A stretch of 64,000 nucleotides of DNA. Source: Comamonas piscis. Its GTDB lineage: Bacteria; Pseudomonadota; Gammaproteobacteria; Burkholderiales; Burkholderiaceae_C. The stretch covers positions 2,914,001-2,978,000 of the forward strand of contig NZ_CP058554.1 of assembly GCF_014109725.1 (NCBI RefSeq), given 5' to 3'. The number at the start of each line of letters is the position of its first letter. The first letter of the stretch is position 1. This document shows, piece after piece, positions 10,126 to 19,280 of this stretch. The notes under the pieces are model-generated. The model was not told the DNA's origin, searched no databases, and was given only the letters and a program-made list of their open reading frames with translations. The position numbers and the translations under genes are program-made.

Positions 10126-10731
10126 ATGGACCTGATTTCTGGCAGCACCGACTCCCATTTCCAACCCGTGGCGCTGGAAAAAGCCTACCGCCTGCTCAAC
10201 CACGGGCCTACGGTGCTGGTGTCCGCCGCGCATGCCGGCGAGCGCAATGTGATGGCCGCCGCTTGGGCCTGCGCGCTGGACTTTACGCCGCCCAAGGTGA
10301 CGGTGGTGCTGGACAAGGCCACCCGCACCCGCGCGCTGGTGGAGGCCAGCGGCCGCTTTGCGCTGCAGCTGCCCACTGTACCCATCGCCGCCTTGACGGT
10401 GGAGCTGGGCAGCATCAGCGCGCTGCAGCAGCCGGGAAAGCTGGCCGAATCCGGTGTGCAGCTGTTTGATGCACCGGGTCAACAAACACCTCTGGTAGCT
10501 GGCTGCGCCGCCTGGCTGGAATGCCGGCTGGTGCCCGAGCCCCACAACCAGCAAAGCTATGACCTGTTCATTGGCGAGGTCACCGGGGCCTGGGCCGACG
10601 ACCGGGTGTTCCGCGACGGCCACTGGCATTTTGAAACCGCCCCGCAGGCGCTGCGCACCTTGCACTATGTGGCAGGCGGCCATTTCTATGCGATTGGGGA
10701 GGCCATAGATGTACCCACACCCAAGGCTTGA
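10126..10731 (+). CDS. flavin reductase family protein (FMN-binding split barrel)
   Basis: A 201-residue cytosolic flavoprotein of the flavin reductase-like family. The N-terminal half carries the fold's typical strands (GPTVLVSAAHAGERNVMAAAW, then PPKVTVVLDKATRTRALVE). Family members supply reduced FMN to monooxygenases or act as small oxidoreductases; no partner oxygenase is adjacent, so the role is unassigned. I use the ATG at 10126, since longer versions run back into the preceding gene. It is probably its own transcription unit. Confidence 0.82.
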   Translation: MDLISGSTDSHFQPVALEKAYRLLNHGPTVLVSAAHAGERNVMAAAWACALDFTPPKVTVVLDKATRTRALVEASGRFALQLPTVPIAALTVELGSISALQQPGKLAESGVQLFDAPGQQTPLVAGCAAWLECRLVPEPHNQQSYDLFIGEVTGAWADDRVFRDGHWHFETAPQALRTLHYVAGGHFYAIGEAIDVPTPKA

Positions 10732-10776
10732 TGGCGTTCCTGCCGCCTATGGCGCCCACCTTGGCGCTGGGTGGCA

Positions 10777-11544
10777 ATGATGTTTCCGATCCTTCTCGCC
10801 ATCATTGCGCTCGGCCTGGCCCTGCTGGGCTGGCGCGTGCTGCGCAAACGCCGGCAACTGCGTTTTTTGCAGCAGTACCGCTTTGATACGCCCTACCGCA
10901 AGGCGCTGTGGCGAGATTACCCGCAGCTGAACAACGCCAGCCTGGCGCAAGCCGAAGAGGCGCTGCGCCAGTTTTTCATCATGCACTGGCTGGCGCCGGG
11001 TGCGCAGCTGCAGATGCCATCGCGCCTGGCCGATGCGCTCTGGCACGCCTTTATTCTGGATACCCGGCGCTACCAGCAGTTTTGCCAGCAGGCCTTTGGG
11101 CATATGTTCCACCACCTGCCTGCGCAAGCATCCAGCGGTGAAGGTTCGCAGAACCAGGCCGCACATATGCAGCCGAGCTGGAATGCGGCGATGCACACCC
11201 GGCGTTATATGGTGGGGGCGCTGTTGGGCGGCATCCCGCTGCTGTTTGCGCTGGATGCGGCTGCCGAGATCGACGGCGGTTGGCTCTACCCGCCCGAGTT
11301 GCTGGGCCAATGGGCTGCGGCATTTGCGCAGGCCAGCGCCGGGGCCAGCACCAGCGGCGACAGTACGTCCAGCGGTACCAGCAGCAGCGACAACAGCAGC
11401 CACCGAGACGACAGCGGCAGCCATGGCCATAGCCATGATGCGGATGGCGCAAGCAGCAGTGCGGACAGCGGCAGTGGCGCATCCAGTTGCAGCGGCAGCA
11501 GTTGCAGTGGTAGCAGCTGCGGGGGCGGCGGCAGCAGCGATTGA
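10777..11544 (+). CDS. membrane-anchored protein with WHxxILDTRRY motif and Ser/Cys/Gly-rich tail
   Basis: I do not recognise a function. The 255-residue protein opens with one membrane segment (about residues 2-20), then has a soluble region containing LADALWHAFILDTRRYQQFC near residues 88-107. That motif resembles the WHxHILDT signature of glycine-rich-domain (DUF1399-like) proteins. A second hydrophobic patch (GALLGGIPLLFALDAAA) lies near residue 148. The last 75 residues are low-complexity Ser/His/Asp/Gly ending in repeated SSCSG units and GGGG. The ATG at 10777 follows an in-frame GTG at 10771; either could be used. Tails of this type occur in envelope proteins, but the role is unknown. 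Confidence 0.7.
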   Translation: MMFPILLAIIALGLALLGWRVLRKRRQLRFLQQYRFDTPYRKALWRDYPQLNNASLAQAEEALRQFFIMHWLAPGAQLQMPSRLADALWHAFILDTRRYQQFCQQAFGHMFHHLPAQASSGEGSQNQAAHMQPSWNAAMHTRRYMVGALLGGIPLLFALDAAAEIDGGWLYPPELLGQWAAAFAQASAGASTSGDSTSSGTSSSDNSSHRDDSGSHGHSHDADGASSSADSGSGASSCSGSSCSGSSCGGGGSSD

Positions 11545-11610
11545 GGGCCAAAGCCTGCGCGGGGCCAAGGCGTTGTTGCAGCCTCACAACCGCTGGCTGC
11601 CCGCTGCGGG

Positions 11611-11616
11611 GATAAT
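11611..11616 (+). promoter_or_regulatory. candidate -10 element (GATAAT) directly before hrpA
   Basis: GATAAT ends nine bases before the hrpA ATG, so a start site 6-8 bases downstream would give an almost leaderless mRNA. No convincing -35 element is seen. The same GATAATGCTGCCC string precedes rlmB at 50806. Confidence 0.4.
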
Positions 11617-11625
11617 GCTGCCCCT

Positions 11626-14600
11626 ATGTCGCTCAAGATTACGTTTCCCGAATCCCTGCCAGTTTCCGCCCGCCGTGATGAAATCATGGAGGCCATGGAC
11701 CGCCACCAGGTCATCATCGTCTGCGGCGAGACCGGATCGGGCAAAACCACCCAGCTGCCCAAGATTGCGTTGGCCCTGGGCCGGGGCAAGGCCAATGCCA
11801 CCCCGAATGAAAAAGGCGAGGTGCGCGGCCACCTGATCGGCCACACGCAGCCCCGCCGGATTGCAGCCAGCAGCGTAGCCAAACGCATTGCCGAAGAGCT
11901 GCAGACGCCGCTGGGCGATGTAGTGGGCTACAAGGTGCGTTTTCAGGATCGGCTGTCCAAGGACGCCTCCGTCAAGCTGATGACCGACGGTATCTTGCTG
12001 GCCGAGACGCAGACCGACCCGCTGCTCAAGCAGTACGACACGCTGATCATTGACGAGGCCCATGAGCGCAGCCTCAATATCGACTTTTTGCTGGGCTACC
12101 TGCGCCAGCTGCTGCCCAAGCGGCCGGATCTGAAGGTGGTGGTCACCTCGGCCACCATTGATGCCGACCGCTTTGCCAGGCACTTTGCCGGCCCCGAAGG
12201 CCCGGCCCCGGTGATCATGGTTTCGGGCCGCACTTTCCCGGTGGAGATGCGCTACCGCCCGTTTGAAGACGCCAAGGACTACGACCTCAACGATGCGATT
12301 GCCGATGGCGTTGATGAGCTGTGGTCGGGCGCCGCTGGCGGCGACATTCTGATTTTTCTGCCGGGCGAGCGTGAGATCCGCGAGGCGGCCGACCATCTGC
12401 GCAAGCACCTGCAGCATTCGCCGGTGCTGCGCAATGCCGAGGTGCTGCCCTTGTTCTCGCGCCTGTCGCAGGCCGAGCAGGACCGCATCTTTGAAGGCCA
12501 TACCGGCCGGCGCATTGTGCTGGCCACCAATGTGGCCGAGACCTCGCTCACGGTGCCGGGCATCCGCTATGTGATCGATACCGGCACGGCCCGGGTCAAG
12601 CGCTATTCCTTCCGCAGCAAGGTCGAGCAGTTGCTGGTCGAGCCGGTCAGCCAGGCAGCGGCCAACCAGCGTGCTGGCCGCTGCGGCCGCGTGGCCAACG
12701 GCATCTGCATTCGCCTCTATGACGAGGCCGATTTCCAGTCGCGCAGCCCCTTTACCGATCCAGAAATCCTGCGCTCGTCCTTGGCCGGCGTCATCCTGCG
12801 CATGAAGTCGCTGCACCTGGGCGATGTGGTGAACTTCCCGTTTCTGGAAGCGCCCTCTGGCCGCGCCATTGCCGATGGCTACCAGCTCTTGGCGGAGCTG
12901 GGTGCGGTGGATGAGCAGGGCGTTTTGTTGCCAATGGGCCAGGCCTTGTCACGCCTGCCGCTCGATCCGCGTGTGGCGCGCATGATTGTTGAGGCCCGCG
13001 AGCGCGGCGCACTGGCCGAGGTGCTGGTGATTGCCTCGGCGCTGAGCGTGCAGAATGTGCGCGACCGGCCGCTGGAAGCCCAGCAGCAGGCCGACCAGCA
13101 GCATGCCAAGTTTGACGACGAGAAGAGCGAGTTCAGCGGCTACCTGCGGTTGTGGAAATGGCTGCAGGATGCGCGCGGTGGCAAGGTGGTGGCGAAGACC
13201 CGCAAGGACATGGCCTTGCAGTCGGCGCCCGCCAAGGGCTTGGCGACCGGCCGCAATGCCTCCTTTTTGCCGGTGGCCCAGCGCAGCACCGGTGCCACCG
13301 CGGCCATTGATACCGCCGCGCCGCTGGCCGCCTTTACGCCGCAGGACAGCGTGGTGGACGATGCCAGCCACAAGCTGAGCAACCGCCAGTGGGAGCAGCT
13401 GCTGCGCCAGAACTTTATCAATATCCGCCGGGTGCGCGAGTGGCGCGATATCCATTCGCAGCTGCTGACGGTGGTGAAGGAGCAGCGCTGGCCAATGAAT
13501 GTGGAGCCCGCCGGCTATGAGGCGGTACACCTGTCCATGCTCTCGGGCCTGCTGGGCAATATCGGCTTCAAGACCGAGGAGGGCGAGGGCTACCTGGGTG
13601 CGCGCGGCATCCGTTTCCATCCGCACCCCGGCGCGCATTTGTCCAAAAAACCCGGCCGCTGGATTGTGGCGGCCGAGCTGGTCGAGACCTCACGCCTTTA
13701 CGGCCGGGGCATTGCCGCCATTGAGCCGCAGTGGCTGGAGCAAGTGGGCGCGCATCTGCTGCGCAAGCAATTGCTCGATCCGCACTGGGAGAAAAAGCAG
13801 GGCGAGGTAGCGGCTTACGAGCGCGCCACCTTGTATGGCCTGGTGGTCTACAGCCAGCGCCGCATCAGCTACGGCAAGATCGACCCGCAGGGCGCGCGCG
13901 ATATCTTTATCCGCCAGGCGCTGGTCGAGGGCGACTGGGAGACGCGTCTGCCATTTTTGCAGGCCAACCAGAAGCTGATTGCCAAGGTCGAGGAGCTGGA
14001 GCACAAAAGCCGCCGCCAGGACGTGCTGGTGGACGATGCGCTGATCTATGCGTTCTACGACCAGCAGATTCCGCAAGACATTTGCACCGGCCGGGCGCTG
14101 GAGCGCTGGGTCAAGGACGAGAGCGCGCACAACCCCGATCTGCTGCGCCTGTCGCGCGACGAGTTGATGCGCCATGAGGCGGCTGGCATCACCACGGCGG
14201 CGTTCCCCAAAATCATCAAGATGGGCGGCGTGGATTGCACGGCCACCTATTTGCACCAGCCCGGTGACCCGCGCGATGGCGTGACCGTGAATGTGCCGCT
14301 GTTTGTGCTCAACCAGGTGAGCGAGGAGCGCGCCGAATGGCTGGTGCCGGGCATGCTCAAGGACAAGATCCAGGCCTTGCTCAAAAGCCTGCCCCAGCGC
14401 CCGCGCAGCCGCTTTGTGCCGCTGGCCGAGAATGCCCAGCGCCTGACCGAGCTGCTGGGCAGTGCCGAGCGCTTTGGCGCCGGCAGCCTGGTGGAGGCGC
14501 TGCTCAAGCAGACGCGCGATGAGACCTCGCTGGACATCAAGCGGGCCGACTTCAAGCTCGACATGCTCAGCCCGCACCTGTTCATGAACTTCCGCATCAC

Positions 14601-15687
14601 CGACGAGCATGGCCGCCAGCTGGGCCAGGGCCGCAACCTGGGTGCCTTGAAGGCCCAGTGGGGCGCGAAGGCGCGGGGCGCCTTCCAGGCGCTGGCGGGG
14701 CTGAAACTGGCGCCGGAGTTAGAGGCCTTTGAGACGCCAGCACCGCAGGCCACCGCGCCCAGCAAGGCCAGCGGCAAGGCAGCAGCAGCCGGCAGCCCTG
14801 CAGCCCCGAGCAAAAGCAAAACCCCCGCCCATGCGGCCGACCAGCGCTGGACCGATTGGGGCTTTGGCGCCTTGCCCGAGCTGATGGAGATCAAGCAAGG
14901 CAACCAGACCTTGATCGGTTTTCCGGCGTTGATCGACCATGGCACGGGGGTGGGGATCGAGGTGTTTGACGAGCCCGAGGTGGCAGCGAGCCGCCACGCG
15001 CTGGGCCTGCGGCGCCTGTTTGCGCTGCAGATCCGCGATGCGCTCAAGTACCTGGAAAAGAACATTCCCGATCTGCAGAAGATGGCGGTGGGCTATATGC
15101 CGCTGGGCACACAGGAAGAGCTGCGCGAGCAGATCATCAATGTGGCGATTGACCGGGCTTTTCTGCAAGACCCGCTGCCCGCCGATGCTGAGCAGTTCAA
15201 GCAGCGGGTGCAGGACGGGCGCGGGCGCCTGACCTTGATCGCCAACGAGGTTGCGCGCATGGCCAGCAGCGTGCTGCAGGAGTACATGGCGGCCGTGCGC
15301 AAGATCAAGGACACCAAGAATGCGCCGGAGGCAACGGCCGATGCCCAGCAGCAGCTGCAAAAACTGGTGCCCAAGAACTTTATCGCCATCGCGCCCTGGG
15401 CCCAGCTGGGCCACTATGCGCGCTATTTGAAGGCGATCACCGCGCGCCTCGACAAGTACCGGGCCGACCCCGCGCGCGATGCCACCAAGCTCAAAGAGCT
15501 GCAGCCGCTGGAGCAGCGCTACTGGCGCCTGGTCGCAGAGCGCAAAGGCCAGGTCGATGCGCGCATGCAGGAGTACCGCTGGATGCTGGAAGAGCTAAGG
15601 GTGAGCTTTTTCGCGCAGGAACTGCGCACGCCTTACCCGGTCAGCAGCAAGCGGCTGGATAAGGTTTGGCAGCAGCTTCAACAGTAA
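11626..15687 (+). CDS. hrpA: ATP-dependent RNA helicase HrpA
   Basis: A 1353-residue DEAH-box RNA helicase, close to the 1300 residues of E. coli HrpA, which rescues stalled ribosomes by acting on mRNA. The ATPase core shows Walker A GETGSGKTT near residue 34, DEAH in the Walker B region near 145, SAT near 180, and QRAGRCGR in motif VI near 345. The helicase-associated domains and the long HrpA-specific C-terminal region follow. A Pro/Ala/Ser/Lys linker near residues 1045-1070 is probably disordered. It stands alone and has a strong terminator. Confidence 0.95.
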   Translation: MSLKITFPESLPVSARRDEIMEAMDRHQVIIVCGETGSGKTTQLPKIALALGRGKANATPNEKGEVRGHLIGHTQPRRIAASSVAKRIAEELQTPLGDVVGYKVRFQDRLSKDASVKLMTDGILLAETQTDPLLKQYDTLIIDEAHERSLNIDFLLGYLRQLLPKRPDLKVVVTSATIDADRFARHFAGPEGPAPVIMVSGRTFPVEMRYRPFEDAKDYDLNDAIADGVDELWSGAAGGDILIFLPGEREIREAADHLRKHLQHSPVLRNAEVLPLFSRLSQAEQDRIFEGHTGRRIVLATNVAETSLTVPGIRYVIDTGTARVKRYSFRSKVEQLLVEPVSQAAANQRAGRCGRVANGICIRLYDEADFQSRSPFTDPEILRSSLAGVILRMKSLHLGDVVNFPFLEAPSGRAIADGYQLLAELGAVDEQGVLLPMGQALSRLPLDPRVARMIVEARERGALAEVLVIASALSVQNVRDRPLEAQQQADQQHAKFDDEKSEFSGYLRLWKWLQDARGGKVVAKTRKDMALQSAPAKGLATGRNASFLPVAQRSTGATAAIDTAAPLAAFTPQDSVVDDASHKLSNRQWEQLLRQNFINIRRVREWRDIHSQLLTVVKEQRWPMNVEPAGYEAVHLSMLSGLLGNIGFKTEEGEGYLGARGIRFHPHPGAHLSKKPGRWIVAAELVETSRLYGRGIAAIEPQWLEQVGAHLLRKQLLDPHWEKKQGEVAAYERATLYGLVVYSQRRISYGKIDPQGARDIFIRQALVEGDWETRLPFLQANQKLIAKVEELEHKSRRQDVLVDDALIYAFYDQQIPQDICTGRALERWVKDESAHNPDLLRLSRDELMRHEAAGITTAAFPKIIKMGGVDCTATYLHQPGDPRDGVTVNVPLFVLNQVSEERAEWLVPGMLKDKIQALLKSLPQRPRSRFVPLAENAQRLTELLGSAERFGAGSLVEALLKQTRDETSLDIKRADFKLDMLSPHLFMNFRITDEHGRQLGQGRNLGALKAQWGAKARGAFQALAGLKLAPELEAFETPAPQATAPSKASGKAAAAGSPAAPSKSKTPAHAADQRWTDWGFGALPELMEIKQGNQTLIGFPALIDHGTGVGIEVFDEPEVAASRHALGLRRLFALQIRDALKYLEKNIPDLQKMAVGYMPLGTQEELREQIINVAIDRAFLQDPLPADAEQFKQRVQDGRGRLTLIANEVARMASSVLQEYMAAVRKIKDTKNAPEATADAQQQLQKLVPKNFIAIAPWAQLGHYARYLKAITARLDKYRADPARDATKLKELQPLEQRYWRLVAERKGQVDARMQEYRWMLEELRVSFFAQELRTPYPVSSKRLDKVWQQLQQ

Positions 15688-15700
15688 GGACTACGTAACG

Positions 15701-15737
15701 ACCGGCCATGCTGCCTTGCGCAACATGGCCGGTTTTT
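15701..15737 (+). terminator. Rho-independent terminator of hrpA
   Basis: A 10-bp stem (15701-15710 with 15724-15733) around a 13-base loop runs into five T residues. It lies 13 bases past the hrpA stop and just before the end of the convergent isochorismatase gene. Confidence 0.85.
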
Positions 15738-15742
15738 CGTCG

Positions 15743-16408
15743 TCAGACCAGACGCTCCACCACCTCGTCCACCGTCAGCACATCGCCAAAGAACAGCATC
15801 CAGTTGTTCAAGCTGTGTACATGCTCATAGGGCGTGACGGCGGCGAGCGCGTCGTCCACCATGATGGTGGCGTAGTCCAGCATCATCGCGTCGCGCGCGG
15901 TCGATTCGCAGCAGACATTGGTGACGGTGCCGCCGATCAGCACGGTGAGCAGGCCATGGGCCTTGAGGACGGCATCCAGGTCCGAAGCGCCGGGGGCCAA
16001 CGCGCTGTAGCAGCGCTTGACGACCGTGAGATCGCCCGACTGCACATCAAGCGCTGGCGGCATCGCAAAGCCGGCGTGGCCGCTGCCCAGCTCCAGCAAC
16101 CGGCGCGCACTGCGCTCGGGGGTCAGCATATGGCGGTGGTGGTGGGACCAGAACTGGTCGGCGCCATCGGCGCTGGTCTTGATCCATATGACCTTGCCGC
16201 CTTTGGCACGCATCGCGGCGGCCAGCTGGTTGACCTTGTCAAAGATGGCGCGGGCGGGCGCGCATTCGCCTTGGTAGCCCGGCTGGGTGTAGTAGTTCTG
16301 CAGGTCCACGATGACAAAGGCAGTCGTGGCGGCGTCGAGCGTGTCATAGGGGTGCAGCACGCCTTGGCGGGCCAGCACGCGTTCTTCAATCCAGGGTTCA
16401 AACTGCAT
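15743..16408 (-). CDS. isochorismatase-family cysteine hydrolase (last gene of an ABC importer operon)
   Basis: A 221-residue cytosolic amidohydrolase with the isochorismatase/nicotinamidase fold. The catalytic triad can be read as D35 (FVIVDLQN), K131 (VVKRCYS) and C166 (GTVTNVCCEST), with the cis-peptide loop just before the cysteine. The TNVC-EST-RDA pattern is closest to RutB/ureidoacrylate and N-carbamoyl hydrolases, but the substrate is not determined. It is the fourth gene of a leftward operon with an ABC importer (38-base gap after the permease), so the imported compound may be its substrate. Confidence 0.85.
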   Translation of the reverse strand: MQFEPWIEERVLARQGVLHPYDTLDAATTAFVIVDLQNYYTQPGYQGECAPARAIFDKVNQLAAAMRAKGGKVIWIKTSADGADQFWSHHHRHMLTPERSARRLLELGSGHAGFAMPPALDVQSGDLTVVKRCYSALAPGASDLDAVLKAHGLLTVLIGGTVTNVCCESTARDAMMLDYATIMVDDALAAVTPYEHVHSLNNWMLFFGDVLTVDEVVERLV

Positions 16409-16446
16409 GGGGGTGTCGTTTCTTGTAATGGGGGCGTGAACAGGGC

Positions 16447-17289
16447 TCAGGCGTAGCGGTGCTGCACGCTTCTCTCCAGGCGGGTAACGGCCATGTACAT
16501 GACCGCGGACAGCAGGGCCAGCACGACGATGGAGGCCATCACCACATTGAGCTTGAACACCTGGCTGCCATTGACAATCAAAAAGCCCAGACCGGCGCTG
16601 GAGGACTGGAACTCCCCGACGATCACGCCGATCAGCGACAGGCCGATGTTCATCTTGATCGCGGCAATCACCGCTGGCACGCTGCCCGGAAACACCACGT
16701 ACTTCATCACCTGGAACTTGCTGGCGCCCAGGGTGGTGGCCAGCTTGATCTTGTTGGGGTCAATCGCCTGAAAGCCCTCGTAGACCACCATGATGGTGAT
16801 GAACAGCGAGATGGCGACGGCCATGCCGTAAACCGAGTTTTCCGAGCCCAGCCAGATGTAGAAGATGGGCACAAAGGCGATCTTGGGCATGGCATTGGCG
16901 ATCACGAGGAAGGGATCGAGCACCTTCTTCAAAAAGCTGCTCCACCACAGCATGGCGGCCATGCCAATGCCCAGCAGCATGCTGATGACAAAGCCGATCA
17001 CCGTGGCTTTGAAGGTGACCCAGGTATGGCCCAGCAGGTCGCCTGTCCGTGCTAGATCAACCAAGGTGGGCAGCACGGCAGAGGGGTAGCTGGTGAGCAT
17101 GGGGTTGAGAATGTGGCTGCGGGCCAGCAGTTCCCAGACCAGCAGGAACGCCAGCAAAAGGCCTGCCCGGCTCAGCGCCACCAGGCGTTTGCGGCGCTGG
17201 ATTTGGGCCAGCCATTGGCGGTATTCCGGGCTGCGGGTATCGGGGGTGGCCGGGGCGGCCGTGGTTGAGGAGTTCATCACGCTGCTCAT
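16447..17289 (-). CDS. ABC transporter permease, NitT/TauT (SsuC-like) family
   Basis: A 280-residue inner-membrane permease of the nitrate/sulfonate/taurine class. Six hydrophobic segments are visible. The EAA-type cytoplasmic loop lies at about residues 180-210 (ATTLGASKFQVMKYVVFPGSVPAVIA), where it contacts the ATPase. It begins two bases after the ATPase stop and has a GGAAGG ribosome site, so it belongs to the same operon. Confidence 0.92.
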   Translation of the reverse strand: MSSVMNSSTTAAPATPDTRSPEYRQWLAQIQRRKRLVALSRAGLLLAFLLVWELLARSHILNPMLTSYPSAVLPTLVDLARTGDLLGHTWVTFKATVIGFVISMLLGIGMAAMLWWSSFLKKVLDPFLVIANAMPKIAFVPIFYIWLGSENSVYGMAVAISLFITIMVVYEGFQAIDPNKIKLATTLGASKFQVMKYVVFPGSVPAVIAAIKMNIGLSLIGVIVGEFQSSSAGLGFLIVNGSQVFKLNVVMASIVVLALLSAVMYMAVTRLERSVQHRYA

Positions 17290-17291
17290 GC

Positions 17292-18080
17292 TTAGCCTTC
17301 CACGTGGGCATCGATCTCATCCCACAGCACGTTGAAATAGTCGTTGAATTCGGGGCAGCCTCGCGCCTCAAAAGGCGTGGGCCGCTTGCCGCCTTGCGAC
17401 GGAAAGGCCATGTGGTGCACCGATTTGATGCGGCCTGGGCGGCGCGAGAGCACGATGACGCGGTCGGTCATCGCAATCGCCTCGCCAATGTCATGGGTGA
17501 CCAGGATCACCGATTTGCCCTCATCGCGCAGCACATCGACCACCTCATCGGCAATCGACAAGCGGGTTTGCGAATCGAGCGCGGAGAAGGGCTCATCCAG
17601 CAGCACCACATCCGGGTTGGTGACCAGGGTGCGGGCCAGCGCCACACGCTGGCGCATGCCGCCCGACAATTGGCGCGGGTAGTGGTGCAGGTAGTCGCCC
17701 ATGCCGCATTTGTGCAAAAGCTGGGTGGCGCGCTTTTCAGCGGCGGCCAGGTCCTTGTTCTGGATCTGCGCGCCCAGCAAGGTGTTCTCAAGGATGGTGC
17801 GCCACTCAAACAGGTAGTCCTGCTGCAGCATGTAGCCAATGCGCGGGTTGGGGCCGACGATGGTTTGGCCATCGACCAGCACCGTGCCGCTGGAGGGTGG
17901 CAAGATGCCCGCCAGAATCGACAGCAGGGTGCTTTTGCCGCAGCCCGACTGGCCGATCAGGCTGATAAACTCGCCGGCCTTGACCGAGAGGTTGATGTTT
18001 TGCAGCGCCTGGGTTTCGCCCTGGGGCGTGAAGTAGCGCAGCGAGACATTGTCGACATGGACGCGGTAGGGGTGGTTCAT
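17292..18080 (-). CDS. ABC transporter ATP-binding protein, NitT/TauT (SsuB-like) family
   Basis: A 262-residue ATPase subunit. Walker A is GQSGCGKST near residue 43, the signature is LSGGMRQRVALAR near 139, Walker B is VVLLDEPFSALD near 159, and the H-loop is LVTHDIGEA. AAGGAG precedes the ATG at 18080 by seven bases, so the start is firm. It sits between the receptor and permease genes. With the receptor and permease it should form one importer. Confidence 0.94.
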   Translation of the reverse strand: MNHPYRVHVDNVSLRYFTPQGETQALQNINLSVKAGEFISLIGQSGCGKSTLLSILAGILPPSSGTVLVDGQTIVGPNPRIGYMLQQDYLFEWRTILENTLLGAQIQNKDLAAAEKRATQLLHKCGMGDYLHHYPRQLSGGMRQRVALARTLVTNPDVVLLDEPFSALDSQTRLSIADEVVDVLRDEGKSVILVTHDIGEAIAMTDRVIVLSRRPGRIKSVHHMAFPSQGGKRPTPFEARGCPEFNDYFNVLWDEIDAHVEG

Positions 18081-18090
18081 GTGGCGCTCC

Positions 18091-19098
18091 TTATTTCTGC
18101 GCCAGGTTCTGCACCAGGCCCATATCAACAAAGCGGGCGTAGTCGACTTTCTTGCCCGCCTCCAGCACGCCGCCTTGCACCAGCATGTCCTGGAGCTGGT
18201 CCATCGCTTGCTTTTCCACCATCGGCGTTTTCTTCCACAGCTGCAGTTGCTGGTAGCGCTCAATGGCGCTGACGAGCTCGGCCTTGCTCAGGCCCGTGAA
18301 ATAGCTGCCCACCAGATCGGCCAGCTCAGCCGCCGGTGCAGCGGCGGTGTACTGTTGGGCCTTGGCTACCGCCTGGGTCCAGGCTTGCACAGCGGCGCGG
18401 TTTTTTTTCAGGTAGGCGTCTGTCGTGGTGAACACGGTGTAGTCGACCATGCCCACTTCTTTGCCTACGGCGCCCAAGGTGAAGGCCTTGCCTTGTTTCT
18501 CCAGGCTGCTGGCCTCGGGCTCCAGAAAGGTGGCGTAGTCGTTCTGACCCGCCAGCCAGGCGCCGGTGCGCGCTGCTGGGCCGATGTTGCTGACCAGGGT
18601 CACGTCTTTTTTCGGGTCCAGGCCCTTTTTGCGCAGGGCCGCTTCCAGAAAGATGTCGGGGTTGGAGCCGGGGCGGAAGGACATGATCTTGCTGCCCTTG
18701 AGCTGCTTCCAGTCAAAGTTGGGCTCGGGCTTGCGGCCCATTAGCAAGAAGCCATCGGTGGCGGTGAGCCCGGCAAACACCACGGGCTTTATCGGCGATT
18801 CGCTGTTGGCGACATAGATAGAGGCCTCGGGTCCAATCAGCACAATATCGGCGCTGCCCGAGAGCAGGGCGGCCATGCCTTTGTCGGTGCCCTGCGAGGT
18901 TTTCATGCTCATCTCTATGCCGGCGTCCTTGAACATCCCTTTCTGGATGCCCACATACATGGGAACATAGAGCACGGAACGCACCACCTCCTCATAACGT
19001 ACCTTGTGCGGGGTCTGCGCCTGGGCTTGGGACACCGGCATCCAGGCCAGCACCAAGGCGGCGGTGAGGGCAGCACGGCGGCGAAACATGAACTTCAT
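18091..19098 (-). CDS. ABC transporter substrate-binding protein, NMT1/THI5-like
   Basis: A 335-residue periplasmic receptor of the NMT1/THI5-like class and the first gene of its operon. The signal peptide (MKFMFRRRAALTAALVLAWM) is cleaved near AQAQT. The body shows VLYVPMYVGIQKGMFKDAGI, typical of receptors for sulfonates, pyrimidine precursors and aromatic compounds. I chose the ATG at 19098 because AAGGAGT lies upstream; an in-frame ATG 36 bases earlier falls in the control region. The ligand is unknown, and the downstream hydrolase suggests an amide- or ureide-like compound. Confidence 0.9.
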   Translation of the reverse strand: MKFMFRRRAALTAALVLAWMPVSQAQAQTPHKVRYEEVVRSVLYVPMYVGIQKGMFKDAGIEMSMKTSQGTDKGMAALLSGSADIVLIGPEASIYVANSESPIKPVVFAGLTATDGFLLMGRKPEPNFDWKQLKGSKIMSFRPGSNPDIFLEAALRKKGLDPKKDVTLVSNIGPAARTGAWLAGQNDYATFLEPEASSLEKQGKAFTLGAVGKEVGMVDYTVFTTTDAYLKKNRAAVQAWTQAVAKAQQYTAAAPAAELADLVGSYFTGLSKAELVSAIERYQQLQLWKKTPMVEKQAMDQLQDMLVQGGVLEAGKKVDYARFVDMGLVQNLAQK

Positions 19099-19110
19099 AA
19101 ACCCACTCCT

Positions 19111-19209
19111 TGTATACAGAAAATACCAATACACGTATAAAAATAGACTTACGCTACAAAAATCCCCATATTTTTAATCAATCTAGCGATACAAAACTGG
19201 AATATGTAT
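19111..19209. promoter_or_regulatory. AT-rich control region with repeated TGTAT/ATACA half-sites
   Basis: Upstream of the ABC importer operon, the palindrome TGTATACA (19111-19118) sits 13 bases before the first start codon. Further ATACA copies lie at 19129 and 19189, and a TGTAT at 19205. TTGTATACAG resembles operators of GntR/FadR-type repressors. The region is far richer in A and T than its surroundings. No regulator gene is adjacent, so this is inference. Confidence 0.4.
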
Positions 19210-19280
19210 TCAGTATCCAATTTATTGCCGATGCATTGGATCGGTGTTAACCATCAGCCTGGAGCAAGGGGAATGGGTGT

